Positions 15,547 to 23,544 of a DNA stretch of 64,000 nt are shown here, one piece after another. The position numbers and the translations under genes are program-made. Each line of letters starts with the position of its first letter. The first letter of the stretch is position 1. Source of the DNA: an uncultured Clostridia bacterium (lineage in GTDB: Bacteria; Bacillota; Clostridia; Oscillospirales; Oscillospiraceae). The notes beneath the pieces are model-generated. The model saw only the letters and a list, made by a program, of their open reading frames with translations. It was not told the origin of the DNA and searched no databases. Location of the stretch: assembly GCA_946186375.1 (NCBI GenBank), contig CAMHMZ010000007.1, positions 1-64,000 on the forward strand, in the 5' to 3' direction.

Positions 15547-16646
15547 AACCAGTCAAAACCGCCGTCGTCGGCTGCGGAGCCATCAGCGATATCTATCTGA
15601 GCAATATGATAAACAAATACGCCACACTTGACGTGCTGGCCTGCTGCGCCAGCCATCGGGAGAACGCAGAGAAGAAAGCCGCTCAGTTTGGTATTCACCC
15701 GGCCTCCACAGATGAGATCCGGGTCGATCCCGAGGTGGAGCTGGTCGTGGTGCTCAACCCGGCGCCAAGCCACTACGAGCTTATAAAAAAGGCGCTGCTG
15801 GCCGGGAAGCACGTCTATACGGAAAAGCCCATCGCCACGGAGCTCTGGCAGGCGAAGGAGCTTGTTTCCCTGGCAAAAGAGAAGGGGCTTCTGCTGGGCG
15901 CGGCGCCGGAGACCTTCCTGGGCAGCCTTTTTCAGACCGGGCGCAAGGCGCTGGACGAGGGACTGATCGGAGACGTCACCTCCTTCCACGTGGCGGCCAA
16001 CCGGGATCTGACCGTGCTGGCGAGCCTCTTCAAGTTCCTGCGCCAGCCGGGAGGCGGTATCTGCTACGACTACGGCGTGTATTATCTCACGGCGCTGGTC
16101 TCCCTGCTGGGGCCGATGGCGGAGGTCACTGCCAAAGTGGGCAACCACGCAAAGACCCGGCCCAACGTGGTGCCCTTCAGCCCGGAGTACGGCCAGGACT
16201 ACGTCTACGACAACGAGGCGCAGGTCAACGCCATCCTCACCACAAAGAGCGGCGTGACCGGTACCTTCTCCCTCAACGGCGACAGCGCCATGCAGGATCA
16301 GGCCTATTTCACCATCCAGGGCACCAAGGGCATTTTACAGCTGGGGGACGCCAACCAGTTCGGCGGCGAGGCACGCTATCTGCCCAACAATCCCCGTGAG
16401 GCCGTATGGCAGACCTTGGAGCCGGCGTCGACCTTATCGGACAACTGCCGGGGGCTCGGCGTGGCAGACATGGCAAGATGCATCCGCGAGGGCGGTATTC
16501 CGCAGGTCAGCGCCGCAATGCCCTGCCATGTGCTGGATATCATCGAAAAGATCATCGAGAGCGGAAAGAGCGGGCAGGCCTGCCGTACGGAGACCGTCTG
16601 CGACCGCCCCGCGGCCTTTGCCGACTGGCAAAGTCTATTAAGCTGA
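15543..16646 (+). CDS. Gfo/Idh/MocA family NAD(P)-dependent oxidoreductase
   Basis: 367 aa. The N-terminal Rossmann motif VVGCGAISDIYL binds the dinucleotide. VYTEKPIA carries the conserved Glu-Lys-Pro whose Lys is catalytic. The C-terminal alpha/beta domain with GGGICYDYGVYYL fits sugar dehydrogenases of this family, which oxidise sugar hydroxyls or inositol, or remove glycosyl groups by transient oxidation. AAGGAGG ribosome site; the ATG overlaps the stop of the 57-aa gene. As part of the locus it probably handles the released sugar. Confidence 0.92.
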   Translation: MKPVKTAVVGCGAISDIYLSNMINKYATLDVLACCASHRENAEKKAAQFGIHPASTDEIRVDPEVELVVVLNPAPSHYELIKKALLAGKHVYTEKPIATELWQAKELVSLAKEKGLLLGAAPETFLGSLFQTGRKALDEGLIGDVTSFHVAANRDLTVLASLFKFLRQPGGGICYDYGVYYLTALVSLLGPMAEVTAKVGNHAKTRPNVVPFSPEYGQDYVYDNEAQVNAILTTKSGVTGTFSLNGDSAMQDQAYFTIQGTKGILQLGDANQFGGEARYLPNNPREAVWQTLEPASTLSDNCRGLGVADMARCIREGGIPQVSAAMPCHVLDIIEKIIESGKSGQACRTETVCDRPAAFADWQSLLS

Positions 16647-16735
16647 GCGCATGGGGAACACAAGTGCCTTAGCCTCTGTTAACCGATCCGCAGCGGCGGC
16701 ATCGGATCTGTGAGCGAAAGAAGGGAGCTTTTCAA

Positions 16736-17656
16736 ATGTGGGAGTATGCTTTTCATGTGCCCAAGCAGAAGAAGCTGCGTTATATCGTCCATACCGACTG
16801 TAAAAACGAGGCGGACGATCAGTTCACCCTGGCGCATATTTTGATGACAGACAAGCTGGATGTGCGCGGCATCATTGCAGGGCACTTCGACAAGGGAAAT
16901 CACGGGCGCTACCCGGAGCATCAGACCGCACAGGCGAGCCTTGACGAGGTGAACAGGATCCTCGATCTGATGGGCCTGAGCGGGCGCTATCCCTTGTTCA
17001 AGGGCTCGGAGACCGGGATGAGCGACGAGAAAACGCCCATCGTCACGGAGGCGGCCCGCTTCATCGTGGAAGAGGCCATGCGCGACGATCCCCGCCCGCT
17101 GTATATCGGCATGCAGGGGGCGATCACCGATCTGGCCTGCGCCATCCTGATGGAGCCGCGCATCTGTGAGCGCATGACCTGCATCTGGATCGGCGGCGCG
17201 GATTATCCCGCGGGCGGCGAAGAGTTCAATCTCATGAGCGATGTAAACGCTGCCAACGTGGTCTTTTCCTCCTCCATGCCGCTCTGGCAGGTGCCGACGG
17301 GAACGTATAAGCAGTTTGCCGTTTCGCTCGCCGAGCTGCAGCTTCGCGTCCAGCCCTGCGGAAAGATCGGCCGGTATCTCTTTGACCAGATGGCAGCGCT
17401 GAATGACGCGCTCGCGGATCTGCCCCACTGGCCCCATGGTGAGACCTGGTGTCTCGGCGACGAGGGCGTGATCTGCGCCCTGCTGGAGGATCGGGAGCGC
17501 CGGGGCGGCTATACCGAGCTCCCCGCACCCCGGTTCGGCGACGATATGCGCTATCTGCCCGGTGATCCAGAGCGGAAGATCCGAGTCTATCACACGATGG
17601 ACGTGAGGTTAGACCTGGAGGATCTTTACGCCAAGCTGAAGATCAACTTTGGGTAA
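16736..17656 (+). CDS. Nucleoside hydrolase-like protein (IUNH superfamily)
   Basis: 306 aa of the inosine-uridine nucleoside hydrolase fold. VHTDCKNEADDQF corresponds to the calcium-binding N-terminal DxD..DD loop, but the first Asp is His and the loop is two residues longer than in classic nucleoside hydrolases. YIGMQGAITDLACAIL and WIGGADYPAGGEEFNLMSD follow the fold, the latter like the GGN..EFN region. An N-ribosyl (or other N/O-glycosyl) hydrolase is likely, with unknown substrate. A relative with the same loop but an intact first Asp lies at 55918-56994. Confidence 0.8.
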   Translation: MWEYAFHVPKQKKLRYIVHTDCKNEADDQFTLAHILMTDKLDVRGIIAGHFDKGNHGRYPEHQTAQASLDEVNRILDLMGLSGRYPLFKGSETGMSDEKTPIVTEAARFIVEEAMRDDPRPLYIGMQGAITDLACAILMEPRICERMTCIWIGGADYPAGGEEFNLMSDVNAANVVFSSSMPLWQVPTGTYKQFAVSLAELQLRVQPCGKIGRYLFDQMAALNDALADLPHWPHGETWCLGDEGVICALLEDRERRGGYTELPAPRFGDDMRYLPGDPERKIRVYHTMDVRLDLEDLYAKLKINFG

Positions 17657-17671
17657 TAAAGAAGCAGAAAA

Positions 17672-17711
17672 GCAAACGAGGGCGAAAGCTGCAGCTTTCG
17701 CCCTCGTTTGC
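17672..17711 (+). terminator. Perfect 40-bp palindrome closing the glycoside locus
   Basis: Two 20-base arms with no loop bases (arm begins GCAAACGAGGGCG) end 16 bases after the nucleoside hydrolase stop. No T run follows, so it is a strong hairpin that may work in both directions. Confidence 0.7.
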
Positions 17712-17890
17712 TGATGATCAGACCCGGCGACAGTCTCGCTGTGCCGGCGCTATATTGATACTACAAAAATAAGCAATAAAAGGATTTTCAAAGAAAGGAC
17801 AATTATTGACCGGGCGCAGCGCGCCGTCGCCGCCATTTACTGCAAGGCAAGAGGTCAGCGGTGTACGGATCTGTTTTTCCGGCAACGAAA

Positions 17891-17919
17891 AAAAGACAGG
17901 CGCAAAGCCTGCCTTTTTT
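17891..17919 (+). terminator. Hairpin with T run directly before att copy A
   Basis: AGACAGGC-GCAAA-GCCTGCCT with one mismatch, then TTTTT, ending 3 bases before the tRNA-Ala fragment. The same arrangement is seen at the other two att copies. Confidence 0.65.
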
Positions 17920-17922
17920 CGT

Positions 17923-17968
17923 TGGTGGAGATAAGCGGGATCGAACCGCTGACCTCTTGAATGCCATT
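17923..17968 (-). repeat. att copy A: 3' end of tRNA-Ala (GGC)
   Basis: 46 bp. Read on the minus strand it gives the 3' side of the anticodon arm, TCAAGAGGTCAGCGGTTCGA and the acceptor end TATCTCCACCA of tRNA-Ala(GGC), without the 5' half. It is identical to positions 37719-37764 and 52268-52313. Such tRNA 3' ends are what tyrosine integrases leave at the edge of an element. The rest of 17711-18376 has no gene; it holds this site, integrase-arm-like repeats and two short inverted att pieces (17848-17862, 18206-18219). Confidence 0.85.
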
Positions 17969-18070
17969 GAGCGCCTCGTAACTTTTGGCGGTGAAAAAGT
18001 TCGCGAAATCGCAAATATCAAATCATTTTAAAAACTATTTTTAATGGTCAGAACATTGTGTTTCTTCTTC

Positions 18071-18343
18071 ATTCCAGTCAAATTTACAGTCGGGAATTTT
18101 GGCTTATACATAAGTATATAGAGGCCCCCGAAACCCGTAGAAATCCGACTGGAATCATCCATAAGGCAACAATTATGGGCAGTACAGAATTGAATCCCAT
18201 GTTTTCATTCAAGAGGTCACCCGACTTGGTTTTTGAAATGCTTCCTGCATAGGGAGTAAACATGAAAATCTAATGTGTCTGGAAGAAATGACTGTAAAAA
18301 TGACTGGAATTGATTCGTACCTAACAGGATATTCAACTGGAAT
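18071..18343. repeat. Integrase arm-type repeats (ATTCCAGTC)
   Basis: ATTCCAGTC occurs at 18071-18079, inverted at 18147-18155 and 18302-18310, and with one mismatch at 18335-18343. The same 9-mer lies at the 3' end of the integrase gene near att copy B (37644-37652, and GTTCCAGTC at 37633-37641). Repeats of this kind, shared by both ends of an element, are typical of Int arm binding. Confidence 0.55.
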
Positions 18344-18375
18344 AACCTATAGAGTTTTAGAAGGAGACAACTATA

Positions 18376-18726
18376 ATGACCATCCAATACCATAAATCCG
18401 GAGATTATTATCTCCCCAATCTTGTGTTTGAAGATACCGAAGTACAGCCTATTGGCAAGTATGGCCGGATGCGCAAATGCTATTTGAAGGAGCACCGTCC
18501 GGCACTGTACTCCAATCTGCTTCTGTCCGGGAAGTTGTTTCAGCATTTGGCCGAAATCGACGGAGCCTGTGAGGAGCGCTTGGAACTGCTTATCCGGCAG
18601 ATGACCAAACAAGAAGGTGTGACCGAAGCGCTCAAGGCCACTGATCAGATGGAATGGGTGCGCCGCATGAACAGCATCCGCAGTCGGGCGGAAGAGAGCG
18701 TACTGAACGACCTCGTTTACTGCTGA
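18376..18726 (+). CDS. TnpV family transposon-encoded protein
   Basis: 116 aa. YYLPNLVFEDTE..PIGKYGRMRKCYLKEHRPALYSNLL, then EGVTEALKATDQMEWVRRMNSIRSRAEE (both abridged), is the pattern of TnpV, a small protein of unknown biochemical role found on clostridial transposons and ICEs. AGAAGGAG ribosome site. It pairs with the next gene (12 bases apart). Its position just inside att copy A marks the left part of a mobile element. Confidence 0.85.
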   Translation: MTIQYHKSGDYYLPNLVFEDTEVQPIGKYGRMRKCYLKEHRPALYSNLLLSGKLFQHLAEIDGACEERLELLIRQMTKQEGVTEALKATDQMEWVRRMNSIRSRAEESVLNDLVYC

Positions 18727-18738
18727 GGAGGTGTCAAG

Positions 18739-19020
18739 ATGCTGATTCTGGAAGACCTCTACCTCGGTGACGTTCGCCCCAGCGAGCGCAGCTTCAAGCG
18801 CAACAGCCAGTATGCCAAAGCGCTGGATGACCTCGTGAAAGCCGGAGATGCACTGACCGACACGCTCACCGAAAAACAGAGAGAAATGTTTGAAGACTAT
18901 ATGACTGCCCAGCGGGAGGTCAATGTGCTGACCGATTGCGAGACATTTATCTACGCTTTTCGTTTGGCTGCCAAGATCATGATCGATGTGCTGACCAACG
19001 GGACGATGAAGGAAATCTAA
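18739..19020 (+). CDS. DUF6809-type small helical protein
   Basis: 93 aa, mainly helical. The N-terminal MLILEDLYLGDVRPSER and the AGDALTDTLTEKQREMFEDY helix are seen in small proteins that travel next to TnpV on clostridial elements. Function unknown. Ribosome site GAGGAGGTG, followed by a clear terminator, so TnpV and this gene form a two-gene unit. Confidence 0.75.
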   Translation: MLILEDLYLGDVRPSERSFKRNSQYAKALDDLVKAGDALTDTLTEKQREMFEDYMTAQREVNVLTDCETFIYAFRLAAKIMIDVLTNGTMKEI

Positions 19021-19031
19021 ATCATTCAAAG

Positions 19032-19069
19032 CGAGGATGGGACGATGATCCCATCCTCGTTTCCTTTTT
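19032..19069 (+). terminator. Intrinsic terminator of the tnpV unit
   Basis: CGAGGATGGGA/TCCCATCCTCG perfect 11-bp stem, 6-base loop, then TTTCCTTTTT. Confidence 0.85.
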
Positions 19070-19122
19070 CCGTTACACCTGCACGCACTCGTCTTTTCCA
19101 GGGAAAGGCTGTTGCCGATGTT

Positions 19123-19845
19123 TCAGGGAACCTGATACGCCGCGGAGAAACGGTTGACCGAGGTGCGCTTTTCCACGATGGCTTTCAGCATGGCGTCGCT
19201 CTCCGTGATGACACGGCCGCTGAGGCGGTTGATGCCAAGAGCCAGCTGCTCCGGGCAGCAGGTGACTGTCGGCCCGGTAAGGATGACCTCAGCGTTCCGG
19301 CTCAGTTCCAGCAGGCGCGGCATGGTCTTGTTGATGGCCGCACTGCCGGTGATGATCACGAGATCGCACAGCGGCAGATAGAACTCGCTTGCGCTGTCCG
19401 GCAGGGCTCCGGCTTTTTCTTCCCGGTCCATGATGTACAGCTTCTTGGCGGAGATAAAATCCTCCTGCGTCATGTTGCTGTGGCCGATCATCATGCCCAC
19501 CATCCCCACCGTGCGGCCGCGGATTTCGACGCCGTCCAGCGTTTTGGCGTTAGTCTTTACAAAGCCGCAGCCGTCGTGGTTATAGAAGGCGTTGACCGCG
19601 GCGAAGGCCTCGCTGGCCTCCTCCATGTTCCAGGAGAGCATGGCCTGTCCGGCCTGACTGAGCGGCAAGCCGAGCAGACTTTCAAACATCCGCGCCACGG
19701 TCTCGCCCGGGGTGTGCATGGCGACGCCGGTCCGTCCGTCGCTGAGCACCGCCGCTGTCCAGGAAATCCCGTGCACCAGCTTTTGAACCGTCAAGTCCCC
19801 CGGCAGACCTGTCTGGAGGATTTCGTAATAGGACGTGTCGATCAT
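19123..19845 (-). CDS. DUF364 (DUF4213-type) putative metal-chelation protein
   Basis: 240 aa. The C-terminal Rossmann-like half has the pattern of the DUF364 family: GRTVGMVGMMIGHSN, the short ILTGPTVTCC, and LALGINRLSGRVITESD near the end. This family is often described as a putative heavy-metal chelatase. The DUF4213-like N-terminal half has SWTAAVLSDGRTGVAMHTPG. Two adjacent cysteines (TCC) in the last third could bind metal. It is the last gene of a minus-strand unit, starting one base after the stop codon of the HypB-like gene. Enzymatic activity is not established for the family. Confidence 0.75.
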   Translation of the reverse strand: MIDTSYYEILQTGLPGDLTVQKLVHGISWTAAVLSDGRTGVAMHTPGETVARMFESLLGLPLSQAGQAMLSWNMEEASEAFAAVNAFYNHDGCGFVKTNAKTLDGVEIRGRTVGMVGMMIGHSNMTQEDFISAKKLYIMDREEKAGALPDSASEFYLPLCDLVIITGSAAINKTMPRLLELSRNAEVILTGPTVTCCPEQLALGINRLSGRVITESDAMLKAIVEKRTSVNRFSAAYQVP

Positions 19846-19846
19846 C

Positions 19847-20515
19847 TTACCGGATCCAGTTCAGCGTCTGCTCCCGCAGCCAGTCGGCCCATTCCTGCAC
19901 GCCTTCGCCGGTCTTGGCGCAGATGGGGATGACCTTCATGTTGGGATTCAGGCGCCACACATACTCCTTGCATTTTTCCAGATCGAAGTCGAAAACCTCC
20001 ATGACGTCGATCTTGTTGATGAGCAGCACGTCGCAGATCGTGAACATCAGCGGGTATTTGAGGGGCTTGTCATGGCCTTCCGGAACGGAGAGGATCATGG
20101 CGTTCTTCACCGCGCCGGTGTCAAACTCCGCCGGGCAGACCAGGTTGCCGATGTTCTCCAGGATGGCCAAATCCACGTCCTCCGTGCCGAGATTTTCCAG
20201 TCCCTGCCGGGTCATATGGGCGTCAAGATGGCACATGCCGCCGGTGTGGAGCTGGATCACCTTGACCCCGGTCTTCTCGATGGTGGCCGCGTCCACATCC
20301 GAGTCGATGTCAGCCTCCATGACGCCGATGCGCAGTTCGTCCTTCAGCGCCTCGATGGTGCGGCGCAGCGTTGTGGTCTTGCCCGAGCCGGGAGAGGACA
20401 TGAGATTGAGCAGAAAGGTCTTGTTCGCTTTCAGTTCTTTCCGGAGTTCCTCCGCCTTCCGGTCATTGTTTTCCATCACGCTCTGCTTGACTTCAATGAC
20501 TTTGAATTCAGACAT
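19847..20515 (-). CDS. HypB-like nickel metallochaperone GTPase
   Basis: 222-aa SIMIBI GTPase. The Walker A SSPGSGKTT is at residues 40-48, VMEADIDSDVDA follows, then the metal site GMCHLDA (Cys-His pair of the HypB G domain), ENIGNLVCPAEFDTG (Walker B region) and LLINKID (NKxD base recognition). In hydrogenase and urease maturation HypB binds and hands over nickel. The N-terminal His-rich or CxxCGC metal store of some HypBs is missing, and no hypA, hypC-F or hydrogenase gene is present. So it likely serves nickel trafficking for an enzyme elsewhere, or for this locus itself. Confidence 0.88.
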   Translation of the reverse strand: MSEFKVIEVKQSVMENNDRKAEELRKELKANKTFLLNLMSSPGSGKTTTLRRTIEALKDELRIGVMEADIDSDVDAATIEKTGVKVIQLHTGGMCHLDAHMTRQGLENLGTEDVDLAILENIGNLVCPAEFDTGAVKNAMILSVPEGHDKPLKYPLMFTICDVLLINKIDVMEVFDFDLEKCKEYVWRLNPNMKVIPICAKTGEGVQEWADWLREQTLNWIR

Positions 20516-20572
20516 TTTCGTTTCCTCGCTTTTTATCTATTCTCCATGATTCAGATTTCCCGGGTCGATGCG

Positions 20573-21313
20573 TCACCTTTTCACATAGGTGAAGGTCGAG
20601 GCGATCTCCTTGCTGTCGTAGATCCCTTCGATCCCCTCGGCAAGCGGCTTGCGCGTTACGGCAAGATACACGCCCTTTTTCTCCACATTGAAGAAGATCC
20701 GGCCGTCCTCATCCGTATGCAGGATGCGCTCGAAATACGCTTTCCCGTCATAATGGATCACAGTCACCGTCGCCTGTTTAATCGGGAAGCGGTCGTGGAT
20801 CAGGGTCAGATGCAGGACTTCCGCGTCCGGCTCCCAGGGCTCCGGCACGAAGCTCACGCGGGATTCGTGGATGAAATTGGCCTGGCCCTCCGTCTCGCCG
20901 ACCGCAATGCAGGTCTCATAGATCTGCGGGTAATTCTTGGCGTCCAGGATATCCGGATAGGTCCGTCTGTCGCCCTCCAGATATTCGTCCTTTTCATTCC
21001 GGACATAGTTGTTGTCGTAGATTGCCATGATCGTGTGAATGCCGCGGGAGAGCGGCGTGAAGTTCAGCTCATAATAGTCGCCCCACTCATCTCCCGGCCC
21101 TTTTACCGGCGCGAGTGCGATCCGGTTCCCGGCCTCGTCACAGACGAAAGCCCGGAATTCGTCCAGACGGAAGAAGCCGTCCGGCCGCATATAGTGACCC
21201 CAGCGCAGGATGGCGTGGACTTCCTCTCCCGGTTCGTAGACGGATTTATCCGTCACGATCCAGGCCTCGTGCCCGTAAACCAGATAGTCGGTGGTGTCGA
21301 TTCCCCTTCTCAT
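20573..21313 (-). CDS. DUF4198-like protein of metal-uptake loci
   Basis: 246 aa, beta-rich. The start MRRGIDTTDYLVYGHEAW is followed at once by the HEAW motif that opens DUF4198 domains of nickel/cobalt uptake loci; DKSVYEPGEEVHAILRWGH and IHTIMAIYDNN also fit. Most relatives have a signal peptide and act outside the membrane, but none is visible here, so a cytoplasmic form or a wrongly placed start is possible. Several His residues (HEAW, RWGHYM) could bind metal. Second gene after the MATE pump. Confidence 0.65.
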   Translation of the reverse strand: MRRGIDTTDYLVYGHEAWIVTDKSVYEPGEEVHAILRWGHYMRPDGFFRLDEFRAFVCDEAGNRIALAPVKGPGDEWGDYYELNFTPLSRGIHTIMAIYDNNYVRNEKDEYLEGDRRTYPDILDAKNYPQIYETCIAVGETEGQANFIHESRVSFVPEPWEPDAEVLHLTLIHDRFPIKQATVTVIHYDGKAYFERILHTDEDGRIFFNVEKKGVYLAVTRKPLAEGIEGIYDSKEIASTFTYVKR

Positions 21314-21353
21314 GTTTCTCCTCCTGTGATGTATGTGAATTCTATTCGAAAGC

Positions 21354-22706
21354 TCAGTTTTGCCGTTTTCTTTTACTGATTAGTCCGTTTTCAGAGCAAT
21401 AGTATACGCACATGCCGAGAGCTGTGAGTCCCCAGGTGACCGGGTAGGAGGCCGCCACGCTTTGGATGCTGCGGGTGTGCGGGACGATCCAGAACAGAAG
21501 CGCCGAGCGGATCAGGCAGAGGTTGAGCAGCACGATCAGCATGGGCACTTTTGTTTTGCCCTGACCGCGCAGACTGTCTCCAAGGATCTGATGAACCGGG
21601 TACAGCACGTAATACGGGAACGTTACCGCGATGATCTGCCGTCCCAGGGCAATGACAGAGGGTTCCTTGATAAACAGGCGAAACAGCGCCCCGCCGAAGA
21701 GCAGCGATACGGCGGAGAGGATCGCCGTCAGTCCCAGCGAGATCAGAAGGCAGTCGCGCGTACCCCTTCGGATGCGCGCGAACTGCCCTGCGCCGCAGTT
21801 CTGCCCGCTGAAGGTCATGATCGCCTGGCCCAACGCCATGATCGGCAGATAGATGATCAGCTCCACCTTGAAATACGCGGTAAAGGCCGCAATCGCATCG
21901 GCGCCGAAGGCGTTGATATGCGCCTGCACCACCACGTTGGACAGCGTGATCACCAGTGCCTGCGCTCCGGCCGGCAGACCGATGGCGACGGTCTTTTTCA
22001 GCAGCGCCGGATCGAAGCGGATCCCCCGGAGGCGCAGCGCAAAGGCGTTATCCAGTCGGCACAGCTTCCGCGCAACCAGCGCCGCCGCTACGGTCTGGGA
22101 AAAGAGTGAGGCCCAGGCCACGCCCACAACGCCGTTTGCCAGCACGCGAAGCAGCAGCCAGTCGGCCGCCACATTGACAAGGCCTCCCACCAGTTGGGCA
22201 AGAAGCGGGTTTTTCGAATCCCCCAGCGCCCGCAGCATTCCCGCGCCGAAATTATACGCGACGATCGAGGGCAGTGAGAGAAAATAGATCCGTAGGTAGG
22301 CCTCCGCGTTTGCACGGATCTCCTCCGGCGTGCGGATCAAGCGCAGATAGCCCGGCGCCAGCAACCAGCCGAGCAGGGCGAGTACGACCCCGCCCGCCAG
22401 CGCAAGCGCCGCCGTGTTGCCGATCGCACGGCGCAGCTTGTCCGTGTCGCGCTCGCCCCAGCTCTGTGCAATCACGACCCCCGCTCCCACGGCCAGACCG
22501 CCGAAGAAGCCGATCAGGCAGGTGATCAGCAGCGTGCTGGCTCCGATCGCCGCAGAAGCGGTCTTGTCGATCACGTTGCCAACAAAGATCAGATCGACAG
22601 TGCTGTATAACTGCTGCACCAGCGTCCCCAACAGCAGCGGGAGCGCGAAACGCAGCAGCTTTTGTATGATCGGGCCTGTTGTCAGGTCCTCGTTTCTTTG
22701 ATTCAT
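21354..22706 (-). CDS. MATE family efflux transporter
   Basis: 450-aa membrane protein with 12 predicted spans. LTTGPIIQKLLRFALPLLLGTLVQQLYSTVDLIFVGN (in parts: FALPLLLGTLVQQLYSTVD) is the classic MATE start, and the duplicated half begins at about residue 230. MATE pumps exchange Na+ or H+ for organic compounds. As first gene of a unit with DUF4198, HypB and DUF364 it may export a small chelator or its product. There is no clear ribosome site: a hairpin in the long leader (22734-22764) lies where one would be expected. Confidence 0.88.
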   Translation of the reverse strand: MNQRNEDLTTGPIIQKLLRFALPLLLGTLVQQLYSTVDLIFVGNVIDKTASAAIGASTLLITCLIGFFGGLAVGAGVVIAQSWGERDTDKLRRAIGNTAALALAGGVVLALLGWLLAPGYLRLIRTPEEIRANAEAYLRIYFLSLPSIVAYNFGAGMLRALGDSKNPLLAQLVGGLVNVAADWLLLRVLANGVVGVAWASLFSQTVAAALVARKLCRLDNAFALRLRGIRFDPALLKKTVAIGLPAGAQALVITLSNVVVQAHINAFGADAIAAFTAYFKVELIIYLPIMALGQAIMTFSGQNCGAGQFARIRRGTRDCLLISLGLTAILSAVSLLFGGALFRLFIKEPSVIALGRQIIAVTFPYYVLYPVHQILGDSLRGQGKTKVPMLIVLLNLCLIRSALLFWIVPHTRSIQSVAASYPVTWGLTALGMCVYYCSENGLISKRKRQN

Positions 22707-22733
22707 GGCATGAAGTTGATCTTAACAGTATGT

Positions 22734-22764
22734 TAGCCCCCCGAGTGACCGGCTCGGAGGGCTA
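22734..22764 (-). promoter_or_regulatory. Leader hairpin before the MATE gene
   Basis: TAGCCCTCCGAG/CTCGGGGGGCTA (minus strand), a 12-bp stem with one G-T pair and a 7-base loop, 28 bases before the start codon in a leader of roughly 150 nt. No T run follows. It could control translation or be part of a riboswitch that I cannot identify. Confidence 0.45.
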
Positions 22765-22863
22765 TAGCAAGAGAGATCCTCGGCTGCCTTTGTGTCGGAG
22801 AGGTGAAAGAGACACATGGATTGAGGGGATCCGGGCAACCGATCAAGCATCTGATCTGATAAG

Positions 22864-22907
22864 AGCATAACAGAATTCTCGGCCGTGCGGAAGCCCCCCT
22901 GGGGGAT
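22864..22907 (-). promoter_or_regulatory. Palindrome-controlled promoter 1 (MATE-DUF4198-HypB-DUF364 unit)
   Basis: On the minus strand ATCCCCCAGGGGGGCTT (22907-22891) is followed by a -35-like TTCCGC and, 24 bases after the G run, TATGCT (22869-22864). Layout is identical to the promoters at 28713, 29555 and 29657. Confidence 0.75.
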
Positions 22908-22929
22908 GAAATTTGAAAAATGACTTGTT

Positions 22930-23505
22930 TTATTTCGCCGTGCCGGAAAGCAGAAACAGCGAGTCGTTATCACAGATACAGTCGATCGCGAAGAATTCCC
23001 GCCAGAGTTTGGCTTCCTCCTCCGCAGGGAGCAGCTGCCTTGCAAGGCCGCCCGGCATGATGCTGCCGAGCGTGTTCATCCGGTCGCGGCCAAAGGGGAA
23101 CGCCACCGTAAGCCGCCCGCGGGGCAGCAGAAGCTCTCGCGCTTTTTTCAGAAAGTCACGCGGCTGCAGGAAGTGGTGATAGGCGTTGAAAGACACGATC
23201 ACCTCATAGCCGGGCTGCTCAAGCTGCAGGAAGTCAGCCTGGGTCAGATGGATGCGCGGATCGGCACCGTACTTTTTCTGCGCCAGACGGATCATCTCCC
23301 CGGAGATGTCCACACCCTCGATCTCACAGGCGCCGCCGTCCATGAGATCGGCAAACATCGCACCGCTGCCGCAGCCGACGTCCATCACACAGGCGCCGCC
23401 CCGGTGGATCGAGGCCATGGCCGTGACGATGCGGGCGGCCTTGGCCTCCGAATAATCGTCGTCCCAGATTGAGGCGACAGAATCATAGTATTCAGCGATC
23501 TGCAT
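22930..23505 (-). CDS. Class I SAM-dependent methyltransferase (last gene of the ABC unit)
   Basis: 191 aa. CVMDVGCGSGAMFADL (motif I) binds SAM, IEGVDISGEMIRLAQKKYG is motif II, and VIVSFNAYHHFLQP the motif IV/post region. Start at MQIAEYYDSV because AAGGAGG lies upstream. It is 40 bases downstream of the second ATPase gene of the importer, in the same unit. It is shorter than the other two methyltransferases of this locus and not closely alike. The acceptor could be a metal chelator; that is inference. Confidence 0.85.
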   Translation of the reverse strand: MQIAEYYDSVASIWDDDYSEAKAARIVTAMASIHRGGACVMDVGCGSGAMFADLMDGGACEIEGVDISGEMIRLAQKKYGADPRIHLTQADFLQLEQPGYEVIVSFNAYHHFLQPRDFLKKARELLLPRGRLTVAFPFGRDRMNTLGSIMPGGLARQLLPAEEEAKLWREFFAIDCICDNDSLFLLSGTAK

Positions 23506-23544
23506 GAGTTTCCTCCTTGCGCAAATCACACACGAGCCATTTCC

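Noticed and set aside
17941-18030. Open frame reading through att copy A into downstream sequence
   Set aside because: The TADLLNAIE-type peptide is the known false translation of tRNA 3' ends, not a protein.
19123-20515. A hydrogenase maturation operon
   Set aside because: Only a HypB-like gene is present; hypA, hypC-F and hydrogenase subunits are missing in the window.
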